IMG/VR virus record: IMGVR_UViG_3300046007_005090
Coordinates: 1-33,420 of that record
DNA: 33,420 nt
Reading direction: 5' to 3' (one strand)
Origin: a virus
Below the pieces are notes generated by a model that was given only the letters and a program-made list of their open reading frames with translations, searched no databases and had not been told where the DNA came from. The position numbers and the translations under genes were made by a program. Each line of letters begins with the position of its first letter. Position 1 is the first letter of the stretch. Positions 31,902 through 33,420 of this stretch are shown piece after piece.

Positions 31902-32254
31902 TGCCAGCAAAACACATTCAAAAAGGTAAAGTGAATCCACACTTGGCGCCGCATTCTTTTGCGAACAAGCCAGAGTACAGAAACAACAAAGGGCGCCCGT
32001 CTGGTTCTATTGTGTACGTTAAAGATTTGGCAAAGATAGCAGCAGAAGAACTTGCAAAACCTGGCAAAACAAAAGAGACTATTGCTCAAGAAGTTATTCA
32101 TATGCTGATTCATAAAAAGATTTTGGACAAAGAAGACATGGCAGCAATGAAGGTTCTTATTGATTTGCTTTCTCATTTGAATACAAATGTTCAAGAAGCG
32201 AATGTCATGAAAATTGAGTGGGGTGGCAAAAGTGGAAACGATAGTCAGGATTAA
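31901..32254 (+). CDS. Putative small terminase subunit
   Basis: This 117-residue basic protein lies directly before the large terminase, where the small subunit normally is. It starts with MPAKHIQKGKVNPHLAPHSFANKPEYRNNKGRPSGSI, which has the 'N-x-x-G-R-P-x-G-S' pattern of DUF5681-type DNA-binding proteins, followed by helical segments. The small terminase selects the packaging start. Its last bases overlap the large-subunit gene. The ATG overlaps the previous stop (TAATG). Confidence 0.65.
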   Translation: MPAKHIQKGKVNPHLAPHSFANKPEYRNNKGRPSGSIVYVKDLAKIAAEELAKPGKTKETIAQEVIHMLIHKKILDKEDMAAMKVLIDLLSHLNTNVQEANVMKIEWGGKSGNDSQD

Positions 32255-33392
32255 GCCTCATGAAAAACAACTTGAAATTATTAACAATCGGAACCGGTTT
32301 AATGTTATTCGGTGCGGGCGTCGTTTTGGTAAATCTTATCTCGCTTTTGCTCTTGCCCTTGAAAAGATGCTGGAAATTGATGGAGCGATGGTTCTTTACA
32401 CCGCGCCCAGTTACACGGAACTCAAAGGACGGCAAAACGAAGCAAGACAATTATTTGCGCCACTTGGAGCAACTTTCAAAGACGGCGAAATTAAACTAGG
32501 AAATTCGCAATTGAATTTGGAAGGTATTTGGCGTGCGGATGGTTTACGTGGTAATAAGTTCCACAGAGTGATTCTTGACGAGTGGGCTCACTGCCCAAAT
32601 GCTGAAGACGCATGGAACTTTGTTATAAGTCCGATGCTAGCAGATTATGAAGGCGATGCTTATTTCTTTTCGACACCAAAAGGCAAAAACCATTTTTATG
32701 AAGTCGACCAGAATTCAAATATATACTCCGATTGGCAATCGTTCCATTACTCAACTTATGAGGGCGGACAGATTAAAGAATCCGAGATTGATCGCCAAAA
32801 GGAACAGATGCCGTCAGTTGTTTTCGCACAAGAATTCTTGGCTGAATACGTTGACCGTTCCGCTAGTAAAGTTAAGCGGGATTGGATCAAGATTTCAGAT
32901 AACAAACAATGCACGGCTTATTATATTGGTGTCGATCTTGCAATCAGCCAAAAAGAAACAGCGGATTATACGGCGATCGTTACAATTGGCACGACTTCAC
33001 AAGGTGAGATAGTGGTAGTTGACGCTAAACGAGGGCGCTGGAGCTTTGTAGAAATTGGCGCAGAAATTATCGCAATGGAATCAAAGTGGCAAGCCCGTGT
33101 AGTTGCGGTCGAATCAAACCAAGCGCAAGCATATATGGTTCAAGAACTTAAGAGAAATACAAAGATGAATGTTGTTGGTGTTGTTTCAACACGTGATAAA
33201 ATTACACGGTTTCAACCAGTTGAAGCACGATACGAGCAAGGCCTTGTATATCATGTTGGCCACTTAGATCCAGACTTTACAGATGAACTGTTGAGCTTTA
33301 CAGGAACGCCACAAGATAGGCACGACGATTATATAGACGCGTTAAGTCACGCGTTCAATGCTATTCGCAAAACTCCGAGTATATACGTATGA
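32214..33392 (+). CDS. Terminase large subunit
   Basis: This is a 392-residue packaging motor. Walker A CGRRFGKS (34-41), Walker B VILDE (119-123) and coupling motif FSTPKG (152-157) form the ATPase. The nuclease has D241 (GVDLA), E300 (VAVES) and the final D376 (HDDYIDALSH). The frame opens at TTG 32214; GTG codons at 32223 and 32232 are alternative starts, and 32232 follows a GGGGTGG sequence. All overlap the preceding gene. The stop shares ATGA with the portal gene across the circular junction. Confidence 0.9.
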   Translation: MSGVAKVETIVRIKPHEKQLEIINNRNRFNVIRCGRRFGKSYLAFALALEKMLEIDGAMVLYTAPSYTELKGRQNEARQLFAPLGATFKDGEIKLGNSQLNLEGIWRADGLRGNKFHRVILDEWAHCPNAEDAWNFVISPMLADYEGDAYFFSTPKGKNHFYEVDQNSNIYSDWQSFHYSTYEGGQIKESEIDRQKEQMPSVVFAQEFLAEYVDRSASKVKRDWIKISDNKQCTAYYIGVDLAISQKETADYTAIVTIGTTSQGEIVVVDAKRGRWSFVEIGAEIIAMESKWQARVVAVESNQAQAYMVQELKRNTKMNVVGVVSTRDKITRFQPVEARYEQGLVYHVGHLDPDFTDELLSFTGTPQDRHDDYIDALSHAFNAIRKTPSIYV

Positions 33393-33420
33393 GTTTACTT
33401 GACGATATTCGACAAAGAAT
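33295..33420. repeat. Terminal direct repeat, right copy (circular-contig overlap)
   Basis: Exact copy of bases 1-126. Joining the two copies gives a circle of 33,294 bp in which the large terminase stop codon overlaps the portal start codon (ATGA). This supports the junction being real and in frame. The copy contains the first 32 bases of the portal gene (from 33389), which are complete at the left end of the window. Confidence 0.95.

Noticed and set aside
32260-33012. Additional + strand frames inside the large terminase gene (79 and 121 codons)
   Set aside because: The terminase frame carries all catalytic motifs in order, so these are shadow frames.
1-33420. tRNA genes, a reverse transcriptase (DGR), toxin-antitoxin pair or anti-CRISPR
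   Set aside because: No cloverleaf, reverse-transcriptase motif, typical TA arrangement or known anti-CRISPR was recognised by eye. Small unrecognised genes remain possible carriers of such functions but show no evidence.

Overview
The window is a complete, circularly closed assembly of a siphovirus-like tailed phage. Bases 1-126 are repeated exactly at 33295-33420. The repeat lies inside coding sequence (the end of the large terminase gene and the start of the portal gene), so it looks like the overlap of a circular contig, giving a unique genome of 33,294 bp. The DNA is AT-rich and almost every gene is on the + strand. The host is probably a member of the Bacteroidota. Two promoters match the Bacteroidota pattern (TTTG, 20 nt, TAnnTTTG), the primase-helicase is of the BT4734/VirE type, the ssDNA-binding protein resembles DUF3127, and many starts have no strong Shine-Dalgarno sequence.

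Virion module (31.4 kb through the origin to 16.0 kb): putative small terminase, large terminase, portal with a C-terminal Mu F-like domain, S78 prohead protease with a scaffold-like tail, HK97-type capsid, connector and tail-completion genes, a GT2 glycosyltransferase, the probable major tail protein, tail assembly chaperones joined by a +1 (or -2) frameshift, a 1311-aa tape measure and four distal tail genes. There is no contractile sheath gene. A hairpin terminator follows the major tail protein gene, and a strong one closes the module at 16.0 kb.

Control region (16.0-17.2 kb): a cluster of inverted repeats, the only convincing minus-strand gene (36 aa) whose start codon overlaps that of a divergent + strand gene, two near-identical promoter/leader cassettes each feeding a very small gene, and an excisionase-like HTH protein.

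Replication and recombination module (17.2-26.0 kb): Sak4-like ATPase, RecB/Cas4-like nuclease, two tandem DnaA domain IV-like proteins, BT4734/VirE primase-helicase, an AT-rich block with six CTATAATA repeats (candidate origin or operator), SF2 helicase with a zinc ribbon, CoiA-like nuclease, VRR-NUC nuclease, SAM methyltransferase and an OB-fold/SSB-like protein. Together these resemble a Sak4-SSB-exonuclease recombination system next to a primase-helicase replication system.

Host-interaction and lysis module (26.0-31.9 kb): a beta-1,4-galactosyltransferase-like GT7 enzyme, holin-like membrane protein, CHAP endolysin with signal peptide, terminator, two further small membrane proteins, a baseplate/fibre cluster with a duplicated module, a calcineurin-like phosphoesterase and a spanin-like membrane protein. 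No integrase, recombinase, CI-like repressor, tRNA, CRISPR array or DNA polymerase was seen. The genome therefore looks lytic, although an episomal temperate life cannot be excluded.
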